Virus record (IMG/VR): IMGVR_UViG_3300023184_007092
Span: 1-48,399 of that record
Length of the DNA: 48,399 bases
Source of the DNA: a virus
Direction: 5' to 3' (one strand)
Shown here: positions 15,632-23,855 of the stretch, in pieces
Layout: each line of letters begins with the position of its first letter
How positions within the stretch are numbered: position 1 is the first letter of the stretch
Position numbers and translations under genes: made by a program
Notes under the pieces: model-generated
Databases searched by the model: none
What the model was told of the DNA's origin: nothing
The model's input: the letters and a program-made list of their open reading frames with translations, nothing else

Positions 15632-17026
15632 ATCAACTATTTTTTTTCTATAAGAAATCTGATCCTCTACGATCATTTGGTTTTTTAATGCTAATTTTTT
15701 TCTTTCAATTACAGAATCAGGAACTAGTCCTTTAAAAGTATCCTTTAATATTTTCTTGTGCTTTCTTTCCTCGAATGGTAAGCTTAAAGCAAATCTTATA
15801 ATATCGTGATTTAAAAAAGGGCTTCTTAGTTCTAATGTGTGAGCCATTGATAGTTTATCAAGTCTAGGAAGATGATAAGAAGTTAACTCGTGAAAAATAT
15901 CAGAATCCTGTGAATCATATTCATCTATTCTTCTATAACCGCCAAATAGTTCATCTGCTCCGTCTCCTGAAATTACAATACGTGTATTTGATCCTTTTTT
16001 AATTGCGTCAAATAAATGATATTGTGGGAGAACGCTTCCCATATCAACCGGTGATTCGTTCCATTTTCTATAAATCTCTATGATTTTTTTCTTACTCTCT
16101 TCACTCTCAATATCTACACTGTAATCTAGTCTTGTTGATTTTACGTCCCAATAATTTTCGCAGTCCTTTACAAACTGTTCGTCCTCCCCGTTTGATATTG
16201 AATAGAATTGAACATCTGCACCTAACTTAAGTAATAGCCCAGCAATAATCGATGAATCTAGTCCTCCTGATAATAAAAGAGACGTGGGGTAATTTTTTGA
16301 TAAAAGCCTAGATCTTACGGAGTTTTCTAAATTTTCCCATAGCCAATCCATTCTGTCTTCGTACGTTTCTAATCCTGCATCAAACGAATAAAAATTATAA
16401 TATGGATCGGATACTTCCATATTAGCAGGATAGTCAAAGCTCCAATGGTAGAACCTATTAGGCTCTAGCTTTTTGATAGCATTAAACGGAGTTTGGTTTG
16501 TAGGTAAATACCCCCATTTAACTACACCGCTAAAGAAAGAGGGATCAAAAGGTTCTTCAGCTTCTTTTTCGTAAAGCCCTTTTATTTCTGAACATATTTC
16601 ACCATCCTCGTTTTTATAAAGAACCTTTTTACCTAACGGATCAGTAAATGCGTAAACTTCTCTTGATTTGGTATCAACCAAAACAATTGCCCAAAAGCCA
16701 TCCCAAGATACTATACTTGGCTCGTATAAAGCTTTTAGCATTCCTATACCGCTAAAATTAAAGCTACTAAATAAATTCTGAAGATATGCAGTATCGGACT
16801 CAAAACGATTGTCATAATTAAAGATTTCTCCATTAAATAACATCCATCTGTTTTCCCCTATCTGTATAGGCTGTGACCAATTGTCTCCATCTAATGTTTG
16901 GATAGGTAATCTGTGATGTACCAAATAAAGATCCTGATCATTTACAATTGAATGTTCCGTACCTCTGTGAGCGATTGACATTATTCTTTCCTCACTGGGA
17001 TTTTTAGCAACTAAAATTCCACACAT
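15605..17026 (-). CDS. asnB: Glutamine-dependent asparagine synthetase
   Basis: 473 residues with both domains. Class II glutaminase: MCGI with nucleophile C2, then AHRGTEHS, LVHHRLPIQ and LFNGEIFNY. Synthetase: LLLSGGLDSSIIAG is the PP-loop (253-259) that binds ATP, and ISGDGADELFGGYRR (353-366) is the conserved aspartate-binding region. It would convert Asp, Gln and ATP to Asn. It is somewhat shorter than E. coli AsnB (about 554 residues), mainly at the C-terminus. Relatives also act as amide or lactam synthetases, so a role beyond Asn supply is possible. It is 2 nt from the next gene upstream. Confidence 0.9.
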   Translation of the reverse strand: MCGILVAKNPSEERIMSIAHRGTEHSIVNDQDLYLVHHRLPIQTLDGDNWSQPIQIGENRWMLFNGEIFNYDNRFESDTAYLQNLFSSFNFSGIGMLKALYEPSIVSWDGFWAIVLVDTKSREVYAFTDPLGKKVLYKNEDGEICSEIKGLYEKEAEEPFDPSFFSGVVKWGYLPTNQTPFNAIKKLEPNRFYHWSFDYPANMEVSDPYYNFYSFDAGLETYEDRMDWLWENLENSVRSRLLSKNYPTSLLLSGGLDSSIIAGLLLKLGADVQFYSISNGEDEQFVKDCENYWDVKSTRLDYSVDIESEESKKKIIEIYRKWNESPVDMGSVLPQYHLFDAIKKGSNTRIVISGDGADELFGGYRRIDEYDSQDSDIFHELTSYHLPRLDKLSMAHTLELRSPFLNHDIIRFALSLPFEERKHKKILKDTFKGLVPDSVIERKKLALKNQMIVEDQISYRKKIVDLYLRGITA

Positions 17027-17028
17027 AT

Positions 17029-17565
17029 TTAAAATTTGTTTATGTCTGTTTTAAAGCGCAATACTGAGTCCAAATCATGATTATTAGTGAAAGTCCTTAC
17101 ATCTACGCCTAAGTCCCGTAACAGCAAAGAAAACGATGTAAAAAGTGATTTTTCTTCTTCTCCTCTTATATCATCTTGATCCCAGATGTCTTTTGTTCTT
17201 TTGTCCTTTGATTGTCCCTCTATTAGGATTATTCTTGTACGCTTAAACAAGCCTCTTTCGTAAAATTTAATAAGATCGTTTTTTGCTTGCTTTTCTGTTA
17301 TTCTTTTTTGAAATACTCCCCAAACAGAGTTAGTTAAGATTCCTCTATCGACTATCATCTTTGGTAAAAATCCGGAATTGTCTAATTCATGAAGCATAAC
17401 TTCTTTACCTAAACCAAACCAATGTATATCTTTACCTTGCTTGTCAAAATTCCATGTAGCAAAGTTTGAATTAAAATCAAACTTAAAAACAGGAAGGGAA
17501 TCCTGCTGTGATATTAAATAGCTTTTACCGGACTTCCTTGGTCCTTCTACAATTAAAAGGGGCAT
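17029..17565 (-). CDS. P-loop NTPase, kinase-like
   Basis: 178 residues. LLIVEGPRKSGKSYLI contains a Walker A motif (GPRKSGKS, 8-15) and MIVDRGILTNSVWG resembles the DR box of dNMP/thymidylate-like kinases, with RTRIILIEGQSKDKR further on as the strand before a basic lid. Family assignment beyond P-loop kinase-like is uncertain. The start codon lies inside an 11-bp hairpin at 17559-17586. It lies upstream of asnB by 2 nt, so both are probably translated from one mRNA. Confidence 0.75.
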   Translation of the reverse strand: MPLLIVEGPRKSGKSYLISQQDSLPVFKFDFNSNFATWNFDKQGKDIHWFGLGKEVMLHELDNSGFLPKMIVDRGILTNSVWGVFQKRITEKQAKNDLIKFYERGLFKRTRIILIEGQSKDKRTKDIWDQDDIRGEEEKSLFTSFSLLLRDLGVDVRTFTNNHDLDSVLRFKTDINKF

Positions 17566-17586
17566 AATCTTTATTGATTATACCCC
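17559..17586 (-). promoter_or_regulatory. Hairpin that contains the start codon of the P-loop gene
   Basis: On the minus-strand RNA, GGGGUAUAAUC pairs with GAUUAUGCCCC through 11 bp (one G-U pair) around a 6-nt loop. The AUG at 17565-17563 is in the 3' arm and the stem is followed by UUUU. It could be an intrinsic terminator after the gene ending at 17610, a block on translation of the P-loop gene and asnB, or both. Confidence 0.7.
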
Positions 17587-17609
17587 TAAATTAATAAAAA
17601 TTTCTTTTA

Positions 17610-19271
17610 TTAGATCTTTTTCACTCCGTCGGGAAGATAACTGTTTAATCTAGTTATTTCGCCATCACTAAAATACTCAGAAAATAATTGTCTTAAAGAA
17701 ATACCATATTGACGAGATTTATTTCTTTCTGTCATTGAATCTACATCATAATTTTTCCATGCTACTTCAGCTTTTTGTAATTCCATTGTAGTAGATATTT
17801 TCATATCTTTCCAACATTTTTCAACGGCTTCAAATTCTTCTTTAGTGTCTATTTCCTTAATCTGCTCATAAACTCTATCCTCGTCCTCGTAAGCACCTGT
17901 CATAGCTAAAAAGATCTTCCAAGTTATTCTTTTAATTTTTGCCATGTCAATTTTAGGCTCCTCTTTTTTAGGCTCCTCTTTTTTATCATTCTTTTTAGAA
18001 TAATCGTCTTTAAATTTCGCCCATGCTTTAAGAATGTAAGAATTAGTATAACTTCCGCTTGGGTCTAGCTGATTTTCGGTTGCCCAATCTTTGTGTGTAT
18101 CATTTACCCATTTTCTAAATGCGTCACCTTCTTCTTTAGATTTGAAAGTTGTATCAACTACTTTTTTAGTTTCCGTATCTTTCTTTTTTTCTGTTGGTGA
18201 TGTAGAACTTCCTAATGATGACTTTAAAGCTGACATATCTACTTGCTCGTTTGTTTTTCTTTTAACTAAAAACGTATCAAAGCTAAGTAGCTTTCCTTCT
18301 GAAAATTTAGGTAATACTATAGACTCTTTAACAACTTCCGAAGCTGATAATTTATCAACAAGATCTTGTGTTAGACTACCTGTTGCATCTTTTAAACCGT
18401 AAGCAGCTTTAATGGCTTTTATACAAGCAGTTCTGCTAGGTCCAATAATTAATTTGTTTGGTGCACAGAATCCAGATTTTTTCCATACATCTGATGCAGT
18501 TAGTGTTTTTGAATCTTTCCATTTTTCACAGATTAATGCAAATACTTTTTTAGCAATCTCTGCATTATCACCTGTTGGAGTCGTTCCTTCTTTAATTGTA
18601 TTTGTTATCTTAATGTCGCTTGTTGTCACATTAGCATTAGATCCAGTTGATCCTCCGTCTTTTGGAGCTGAAAATATCTGAATAGCATTAAGAATATTGC
18701 TTGACATTATAGTAGCTTCCATAAATGACTTGTTTGCTGCTTCTAAAGGTTCTTGAATTCCTTTATAATCAATATCATCTAATTTGGCAATAACCATTTT
18801 TCCTGCTTCATCATTATAAGACTTTGTTGTTTTATTAAACTCGTCTAATAAAGTTTTATATCCTTCTCTAAAAGATTCTATAGTAGTAAGGTCGTCTCCA
18901 CTTTCTAGCTTTCTGCCCTCACCCTTATCTTTTCTGTATGTTGCTTCTCCTAAAAGAACTGCCACCTTTTCAAGGTGTCTCATGAATTCAGGCTTGTATT
19001 TTTCTGCTGATTTTTTACCACCTAGTACTTTACTTCCTATTCTGTTATCACAATCTTTTAATTGTGAAATTATAGAATTCTTAAGAGTAGTTAAAGAATC
19101 TATGAAAGTATTTAGATTAAAATCTTTACGACTAGAGTCCATAAATTTTCCTTCTCTTCTTTCTTCTCTTCTTTCTTCTCTTCTTTCTCTTCTTGTTTCT
19201 CTATCTTCGGAAATAGGTGTAGATCTTTTTAGATCCTCCATTAATTTTTTAAAATTGTTGCTTATCGACAT
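17610..19271 (-). CDS. Large hypothetical structural protein with internal leader-like motif
   Basis: 553 residues, not recognised. Visible parts: a coil-like N-terminus; an Arg/Glu tract at 22-42 (repeats of RREE coded by TTCTCTTC repeats); long helices to about 200; a small domain with CAPNKLIIGPSRTACIKAIKAAYGLKDATG near 269-298; KLLSFDTFLVKRKTNEQ at 327-343, which copies the leader motif inside the chain; a Lys-rich linker; and DAFRKWVNDTHKDWATENQLDP with GSYTNSYILKAWAKF near 383-420. The last gene in the post-capsid series of the head operon; probably a virion or prohead protein. Confidence 0.7.
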   Translation of the reverse strand: MSISNNFKKLMEDLKRSTPISEDRETRRERREERREERREGKFMDSSRKDFNLNTFIDSLTTLKNSIISQLKDCDNRIGSKVLGGKKSAEKYKPEFMRHLEKVAVLLGEATYRKDKGEGRKLESGDDLTTIESFREGYKTLLDEFNKTTKSYNDEAGKMVIAKLDDIDYKGIQEPLEAANKSFMEATIMSSNILNAIQIFSAPKDGGSTGSNANVTTSDIKITNTIKEGTTPTGDNAEIAKKVFALICEKWKDSKTLTASDVWKKSGFCAPNKLIIGPSRTACIKAIKAAYGLKDATGSLTQDLVDKLSASEVVKESIVLPKFSEGKLLSFDTFLVKRKTNEQVDMSALKSSLGSSTSPTEKKKDTETKKVVDTTFKSKEEGDAFRKWVNDTHKDWATENQLDPSGSYTNSYILKAWAKFKDDYSKKNDKKEEPKKEEPKIDMAKIKRITWKIFLAMTGAYEDEDRVYEQIKEIDTKEEFEAVEKCWKDMKISTTMELQKAEVAWKNYDVDSMTERNKSRQYGISLRQLFSEYFSDGEITRLNSYLPDGVKKI

Positions 19272-19291
19272 CGGATTATTATTTTTTTTAT

Positions 19292-19894
19292 TTACTTTTT
19301 AGAAGCAGAAGCTATTTTGTTTTTTAAGTCTTGTAAATCTTTTTGAGCTTTTGTCATTGTAGCTTCCATTTCGGTATTTACAAATGCTAATAGATCTGGA
19401 TTGCTTACCTTATCTCCTGAAGATTTTTTTAGGTTCTCGTAAGCAAGATTAATACTTTGCATACCCTCTTCTATTTTATTAAAAAAATCTTTAACCTGAG
19501 ATGATATACCAGCATCGGAAAGCCATGAAGTATTTTTTTTTGCTTCCGCTGAGGACATAACAGTTTCTGCAGCTTTTTTTGAATCTGACCATACAGAATT
19601 TAGCTCTTTAAAAATATCGTCAACCGATGAATTCTTTTTAAGTTTTTCTGTTTTTTCCATTAGTACTTTTAAACTCTCGTCTCTTGCAGAAGCTATTGGA
19701 CTTCCCAAAACAAATTTAAACACATTATCTTGTAACGTTTGGATTATCATCATAAGATACTTTTGAACCTTATCAGCTGGCATTTCAACTTTTTCTTGTT
19801 CGTATATAGAAAAAGTATGAGTAGGAGTTGAATATTTTTTCGCTTGATTTGAAAGTGATTCAAAAACCGGATTATTTAGAGATTTATTTGTCAT
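19292..19894 (-). CDS. Hypothetical helical protein of the head region
   Basis: 200 residues, mostly helix with charged coiled-coil character (MEKTEKLKKNSSVDDIFKEL, EATMTKAQKDLQDLKNKIASASKK). N-terminal MTNKSLNNPVFESLSNQ has no NE(S/G) site in the usual place. No family recognised. A candidate AATATATAA box precedes it by 19 nt. It is one of five helical proteins that follow the capsid gene, where T4 encodes none, but T4 internal and core proteins are of the same kind. Confidence 0.65.
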   Translation of the reverse strand: MTNKSLNNPVFESLSNQAKKYSTPTHTFSIYEQEKVEMPADKVQKYLMMIIQTLQDNVFKFVLGSPIASARDESLKVLMEKTEKLKKNSSVDDIFKELNSVWSDSKKAAETVMSSAEAKKNTSWLSDAGISSQVKDFFNKIEEGMQSINLAYENLKKSSGDKVSNPDLLAFVNTEMEATMTKAQKDLQDLKNKIASASKK

Positions 19895-19913
19895 CTTTGT
19901 TTTTATTTGTTTC

Positions 19914-19922
19914 TTATATATT
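19914..19922 (-). promoter_or_regulatory. Candidate late promoter box (AATATATAA)
   Basis: Minus-strand GAATATATAAG between the stop at 19926 and the start at 19894; an A-rich 19-nt stretch follows. It fits the shared box and would give a leader of about 14 nt. Confidence 0.5.
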
Positions 19923-19925
19923 CTA

Positions 19926-20204
19926 TTATTGGAGGCTTTCCATCTTTTTAACAGCAGCAGATTTCTTTTGAAATTCAGCTACTTTTTTTTGAAGCTCTAT
20001 TGCCTGCTGTGCTAAAGATTCACTTTTTTTAAGACTTCCGTCTTTTTCTCTTTTTGCAAGATTAGCCAAAGCTAAATCTACATCAGCAAGTCTTTTGTCA
20101 ATCTCCATTATTTCTTTATCTATTGTAGTCTTTGCCTGCATGTCTTTAACTTTATCCGCAGTAGATTGCTCAAAAACAAAATCTTTAATTTTAGTAACTA
20201 ACAT
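19926..20204 (-). CDS. Small coiled-coil protein
   Basis: The ATG at 20204 (MLVTKIKDFVFEQ) is preferred; a longer frame to 20234 would start with TTG and overlap the upstream gene by 44 nt instead of 14. About 92 residues, nearly all helical: DKEIMEIDKRLADVDLALANLAKRE and QQAIELQKKVAEFQKKSAAVKK show heptad spacing. No known family. It probably interacts with its helical neighbours in the prohead core or virion. Confidence 0.6.
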   Translation of the reverse strand: MLVTKIKDFVFEQSTADKVKDMQAKTTIDKEIMEIDKRLADVDLALANLAKREKDGSLKKSESLAQQAIELQKKVAEFQKKSAAVKKMESLQ

Positions 20205-21063
20205 ATCTTCTTGATTTAATTTCTTTTTCAACAAGCATTATTTTTCTTCTAAGCTTATCAATTGGTTTTTTTGTTTGATATCTAAGCTTCATTTCTTCTT
20301 GTTCAAGAGTTGGTATTAGCCAATCCTGTCCATCTTTTCTTGCTTTTTTAATATCTTTTCTAATTGCGGAAATGCTATTGTTTAATTCTATATCAAGATC
20401 ATACATTAGATTTTTAATCTTTGAATACATTTTTTCGATACCGTCTTGATCTAAGCTTTTTAGCATTGCTGACGATTCTTCTGTAGACATATCTATAAAA
20501 GAAACTAAATCCGCTGGCATTTTTTCACCGATTACAGTGGGATTATAATAATCTCCTCGCTCTGAATAGTCTTTATAAAATTCTATTTTTCTGTTAGCAT
20601 CCTTTACTAAAGAATCAAATTCAGCATTTAATTGATCAAGGTATGTTTTTTCCTTGTAAGGCTTAAGGTTCTTAATTAATTTTTCAGTATTTTCTGCCTC
20701 TATTTTAGCAAGACCTGCACTAAATAATGCACGTAATTTTGGATCTTCCTCAATAATCTTGTCTGCTTGTTTAATTAAAGAATTTAATTCTTGTCCTTTT
20801 ATCGAGCTATAGGTTCTTGATTGCCTATTTAGATTAGTTATTTGGAATCTATATTCAGGAGTATCCTCCTTTGGTGTATTCCATATCTCTTTCTCAATTG
20901 AAACAGTGTGATCTGTATCTTCTTCTTTTGCTTTTTTAATATCCTTTAGAAGAGATTCAATTTTAGATTTTTTGCTTTTAAAAAGGTTACTAACACCACC
21001 AAAAAGCGACGAAAGAAATCCTTCGTTTAGATTATCGAATTCGTCTAGTTTTTTGATCGACAT
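20191..21063 (-). CDS. Coiled-coil protein with predicted protease cut site after LNE
   Basis: 290 residues starting MSIKKLDEFDNLNEGFLSSLFGG. LNE14|G15 is a consensus gp21-type cleavage site and the sequence before it has leader character. After the site a short hydrophobic segment and SNLFKSKKSKIESLLKDIKKAKEE lead into long helices. DNAs upstream and downstream are separated by 2 nt and overlap by 14, so it is in one operon with the other helical proteins. Function unknown; likely a processed head-internal or core protein. Confidence 0.7.
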   Translation of the reverse strand: MSIKKLDEFDNLNEGFLSSLFGGVSNLFKSKKSKIESLLKDIKKAKEEDTDHTVSIEKEIWNTPKEDTPEYRFQITNLNRQSRTYSSIKGQELNSLIKQADKIIEEDPKLRALFSAGLAKIEAENTEKLIKNLKPYKEKTYLDQLNAEFDSLVKDANRKIEFYKDYSERGDYYNPTVIGEKMPADLVSFIDMSTEESSAMLKSLDQDGIEKMYSKIKNLMYDLDIELNNSISAIRKDIKKARKDGQDWLIPTLEQEEMKLRYQTKKPIDKLRRKIMLVEKEIKSRRYVSY

Positions 21064-21065
21064 CT

Positions 21066-22034
21066 TTATTTAACTTTTTTTTCTTCTCTTTCTAGCTCTT
21101 TAAAAAGAGTATCTGCTTGTGCATAAACGTTACTAATATTTTTCTTTTTTTCGTCTGAGAATTTTTTATAATCATCTGAAGCAAAAATATCTTCTATTTT
21201 AGATTGAATTTTTTCAATGTCTTTACGTTTAGAATAGAATCCTCCAGGAGCATTTCTAATTTTTTCTAATTCGTCATCAATGCTTTTTTCAGGATCTTCT
21301 AAAAAGCTTCCTCTAGGACCAGGTGTTGTTGTTTTAGTGTTTGTTAATGTGTTAACAGCCTTTGATGCTTTCTCTTTAGCTTTACTAGCATCTTTTTCTA
21401 CACCTGCAACACTAACGCCAAAGAAATCTTCTAGATCTTTAGATCTTTCTGTATTTTTAGCTGTTACTGCTTTTATTTTTTCGTATCTGTCATTTTTAGT
21501 TTCTAGTACGTCAGTAGCTCTTTGCGCATTAAAATATCTTTTCTTTCTGCTGCTATCTTTGGTAAGGCCTTTTACTTTTTCTTCCAAAGCATTAAATATT
21601 TCATTATGTGCTTTAGTTAATTCTTTCATTCTAGTATTTAAAGAATTTCTAGATTGAACAATTTCTTTACTTAGATCCTGATAGCTAGGATTTTCTTTGT
21701 CTTTATCTAAAGCTTTTTGATCTTGTAGTAAGCTATAGAATTGGTTGTAAATTTCAAATTCTTCTCTATTGAACTTAAGTTCCTGATCTTTCATTTGTGT
21801 TAGTACAGTTTTAATATCTGCAATATCACCACCCAATTTAGATCCTAAGAAGTTAAGAATTTTTTCGCCAAGTCCTTCGTTTAATTCAGTTAATGATAGG
21901 ATTAATTGTCCTTCTGAAATGTTTCTAAATTCTTTAGAACCTTTTAATTCAGCAAGCGCAATATCTATATTACCTTCTGATTCTATTAGGACTTCTTTTG
22001 CTTTTTTATATTGTTCTAGATTTTCAAATAGCAT
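21066..22034 (-). CDS. Coiled-coil protein with internal LNE site
   Basis: 322 residues. The first 50 residues are a helical region (KKAKEVLIESEGNIDIALAELKGSKEF), then SLTELNEGLGEKILNFLG places an LNE|G site at 51-54 with the same following pattern (glycine, then a hydrophobic stretch) as the next gene. The rest is charged helix, with a Pro-rich break TTTPGPRGSFLEDPEKS near 230. It is the first gene after the capsid terminator and has its own GATATATAC box, so it starts a new transcript. Likely head-processed. Confidence 0.7.
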   Translation of the reverse strand: MLFENLEQYKKAKEVLIESEGNIDIALAELKGSKEFRNISEGQLILSLTELNEGLGEKILNFLGSKLGGDIADIKTVLTQMKDQELKFNREEFEIYNQFYSLLQDQKALDKDKENPSYQDLSKEIVQSRNSLNTRMKELTKAHNEIFNALEEKVKGLTKDSSRKKRYFNAQRATDVLETKNDRYEKIKAVTAKNTERSKDLEDFFGVSVAGVEKDASKAKEKASKAVNTLTNTKTTTPGPRGSFLEDPEKSIDDELEKIRNAPGGFYSKRKDIEKIQSKIEDIFASDDYKKFSDEKKKNISNVYAQADTLFKELEREEKKVK

Positions 22035-22050
22035 GGAACTTTCTTTTATT

Positions 22051-22059
22051 GTATATATC
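22051..22059 (-). promoter_or_regulatory. Candidate late promoter box (GATATATAC)
   Basis: Minus-strand GGATATATAC lies 16 nt before the ATG at 22034 and just downstream of the terminator of the capsid gene. The leader after a T4-like spacing would be about 12 nt (AAAGAAAGTTCC). Confidence 0.6.
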
Positions 22060-22081
22060 CAATTGAAACCCTAAAACAAAG

Positions 22082-22107
22082 AAAAAGGTCTCCGAAGAGA
22101 CCCTTTT
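22082..22107 (-). terminator. Strong rho-independent terminator after the major capsid gene
   Basis: On the minus strand GGTCTC, loop TTCG, GAGACC form a 6-bp GC-rich stem with the extra-stable C(UUCG)G loop, followed by TTTTTC. The A-rich side before it would lengthen the stem. It is 25 nt after the stop at 22132. Confidence 0.92.
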
Positions 22108-22131
22108 CCTAGTATTTATACTGTTTATCTA

Positions 22132-23844
22132 TTAGATAATAGAAGTAGCAGTTCCAGTGTTAACGTGGAATGTGAAATACATTGTTTCTGGTAAGTGACC
22201 AGCCTCAACTAAAGAGTAACGAGATTTAACCGCGATCTTAGGAGACATAGTACCTTCAGAGATAGTCTGAATTGATTCAGCCATCATGTAAGGCATGAAT
22301 TTCATACCTGGCTCATCATCAGCACCTTTTCTACCAACTAATACTCTAGTGTCACCGAATGACATGTTTTGATCAACATATACTGTCATACCTGCAAGTG
22401 AACCTACTGGGTATAAAGTACCGTTGTTTTGAGTAAGAGTGTTAGTGAACGGAGCGAATGTGAACTGACTGATGTCTTGTAAAGCAGACGCAAGTTGAGA
22501 GTTTGTAACGATGAAGTTAGCAGGACCTCTACGACCTCTGTTAGCAACTACGTTAGCAGCAGCTAAGATACGGCTGTAAAGTCTTCTTTGAACTGTTGAT
22601 AAGTTCTCGAAAGTACCTGAAACTGGACCAGCAACTGAACCTGGTGCAGCATTACCTAAACTAGAACCAGCCTTACCGATGTAAGAAGGAACTGAATAAC
22701 CAGCAGCAGCACCGTTGATTACTAAGTTAAGGTTAAGGTTAGTGCTTTCAGTTGCTAAGAACTGAGAGTGGTTTGACCAACCAAGAGCAAAACCTCTTGA
22801 AAGAATGTGCTTGTTAATAGCTTGAGAAACCTCGTTAACAAGTGCGTTCTCGATCATAGAGATTACGTCGATACCGAATTGCTTGTTAAGATCTTGGATT
22901 TGCTCAGTAGTAACAGAAGCAGCCACTTGGAAAGTACCAGCCTCTACGAACTTAGTGAAAGTAGATAAACCAAGAGACTTGTAATAAGTTGTCTCAGCTG
23001 TACCTCTGTTCATTGGGTCGTAGTTTTGTGTACCGTCTACGTATGGACCTTGCCATGTGTTGTTGTTAGTTAAACCAGCACCAGAGAAACCTTGAATGTG
23101 ATCTTCTAACGTTTTAACTAATACAGCAGCACCACCAGAATAAGCAACAACTGCACCTGATGTGTTAGTTGCACGAATTTCTGAGTTTGCTGTAACAGCT
23201 TGAGAAACAGATTTACCTGTAGTCATTAACGTGATACGGAAGATAGGGAAACCATCGATACGTGAGTAACCAACGAATAAACCAGTAGCAACAGCAGAAG
23301 TGTCACCAGTTACGAAAATTACGTAAGTAGCACCTACTGTTAATGCAGTAATTACTGGAGAAGCAGCTGCGATTGGAACTTTAATAACATCCGGAGTGTT
23401 AGCTGTGAAAGGAGTAGTTGTATCTGAACCACCTAATGTACCACCAGCATAAACGTAGTCTAGGTAAGATAATACCCCAGTTGGACCGCTCATTGGAATA
23501 ACAGGAACGATGTCAAAACCTACGGTTTTAGCAGCTACCTGAATAGCCAATGGAAGTAATGATGGGAATTTATCACCAGAACCGTTTAAAGAGTTGCTGT
23601 ATGAGTTACCGTAGTAAAAACCAGCAGGACCACCGTTAGTGTTACCGTAGTTACCTGGAGGGGTTACGTTACCCATACCATTTAATACTGAAAGAGAGTT
23701 ATAAGCTCCAGCAGATTCGTTTAATGAGTGGAAGTGGCAATATTTAGAAAGCCATTCTACTTTTGAACGATCAGTCATGCCGGTCTTGCCCTCAATGATT
23801 GGAGACCATGTTTCGTAGATCTCGTTTTGATTTAAGAGTTGCAT
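22132..23844 (-). CDS. Major capsid protein, T4 gp23-like
   Basis: 570 residues (T4 gp23 has 521). Conserved HK97-fold blocks include FVEAGTFQVAASVTTEQIQDLNKQFGIDV, ENALVNEVSQAINKHIL, RGRRGPANFIVTNSQL, LYPVGSLAGMTVYVDQNM, TRVLVGRKGADDEPGMKFMPYM and SPKIAVKSRYSLVEAG. SLNE43|S44 matches the prohead protease site, so the mature protein would start near residue 44. Its bases are visibly richer in G and C and its codons look more selected than those of the neighbours, as expected for the most abundant protein. Downstream of the protease-scaffold gene by 11 nt. Confidence 0.95.
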   Translation of the reverse strand: MQLLNQNEIYETWSPIIEGKTGMTDRSKVEWLSKYCHFHSLNESAGAYNSLSVLNGMGNVTPPGNYGNTNGGPAGFYYGNSYSNSLNGSGDKFPSLLPLAIQVAAKTVGFDIVPVIPMSGPTGVLSYLDYVYAGGTLGGSDTTTPFTANTPDVIKVPIAAASPVITALTVGATYVIFVTGDTSAVATGLFVGYSRIDGFPIFRITLMTTGKSVSQAVTANSEIRATNTSGAVVAYSGGAAVLVKTLEDHIQGFSGAGLTNNNTWQGPYVDGTQNYDPMNRGTAETTYYKSLGLSTFTKFVEAGTFQVAASVTTEQIQDLNKQFGIDVISMIENALVNEVSQAINKHILSRGFALGWSNHSQFLATESTNLNLNLVINGAAAGYSVPSYIGKAGSSLGNAAPGSVAGPVSGTFENLSTVQRRLYSRILAAANVVANRGRRGPANFIVTNSQLASALQDISQFTFAPFTNTLTQNNGTLYPVGSLAGMTVYVDQNMSFGDTRVLVGRKGADDEPGMKFMPYMMAESIQTISEGTMSPKIAVKSRYSLVEAGHLPETMYFTFHVNTGTATSII

Positions 23845-23855
23845 TGTTTTAGATT

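Noticed and set aside
22035-22131. Small gene between the capsid gene and the next gene
   Set aside because: The space holds only the terminator and a promoter box.
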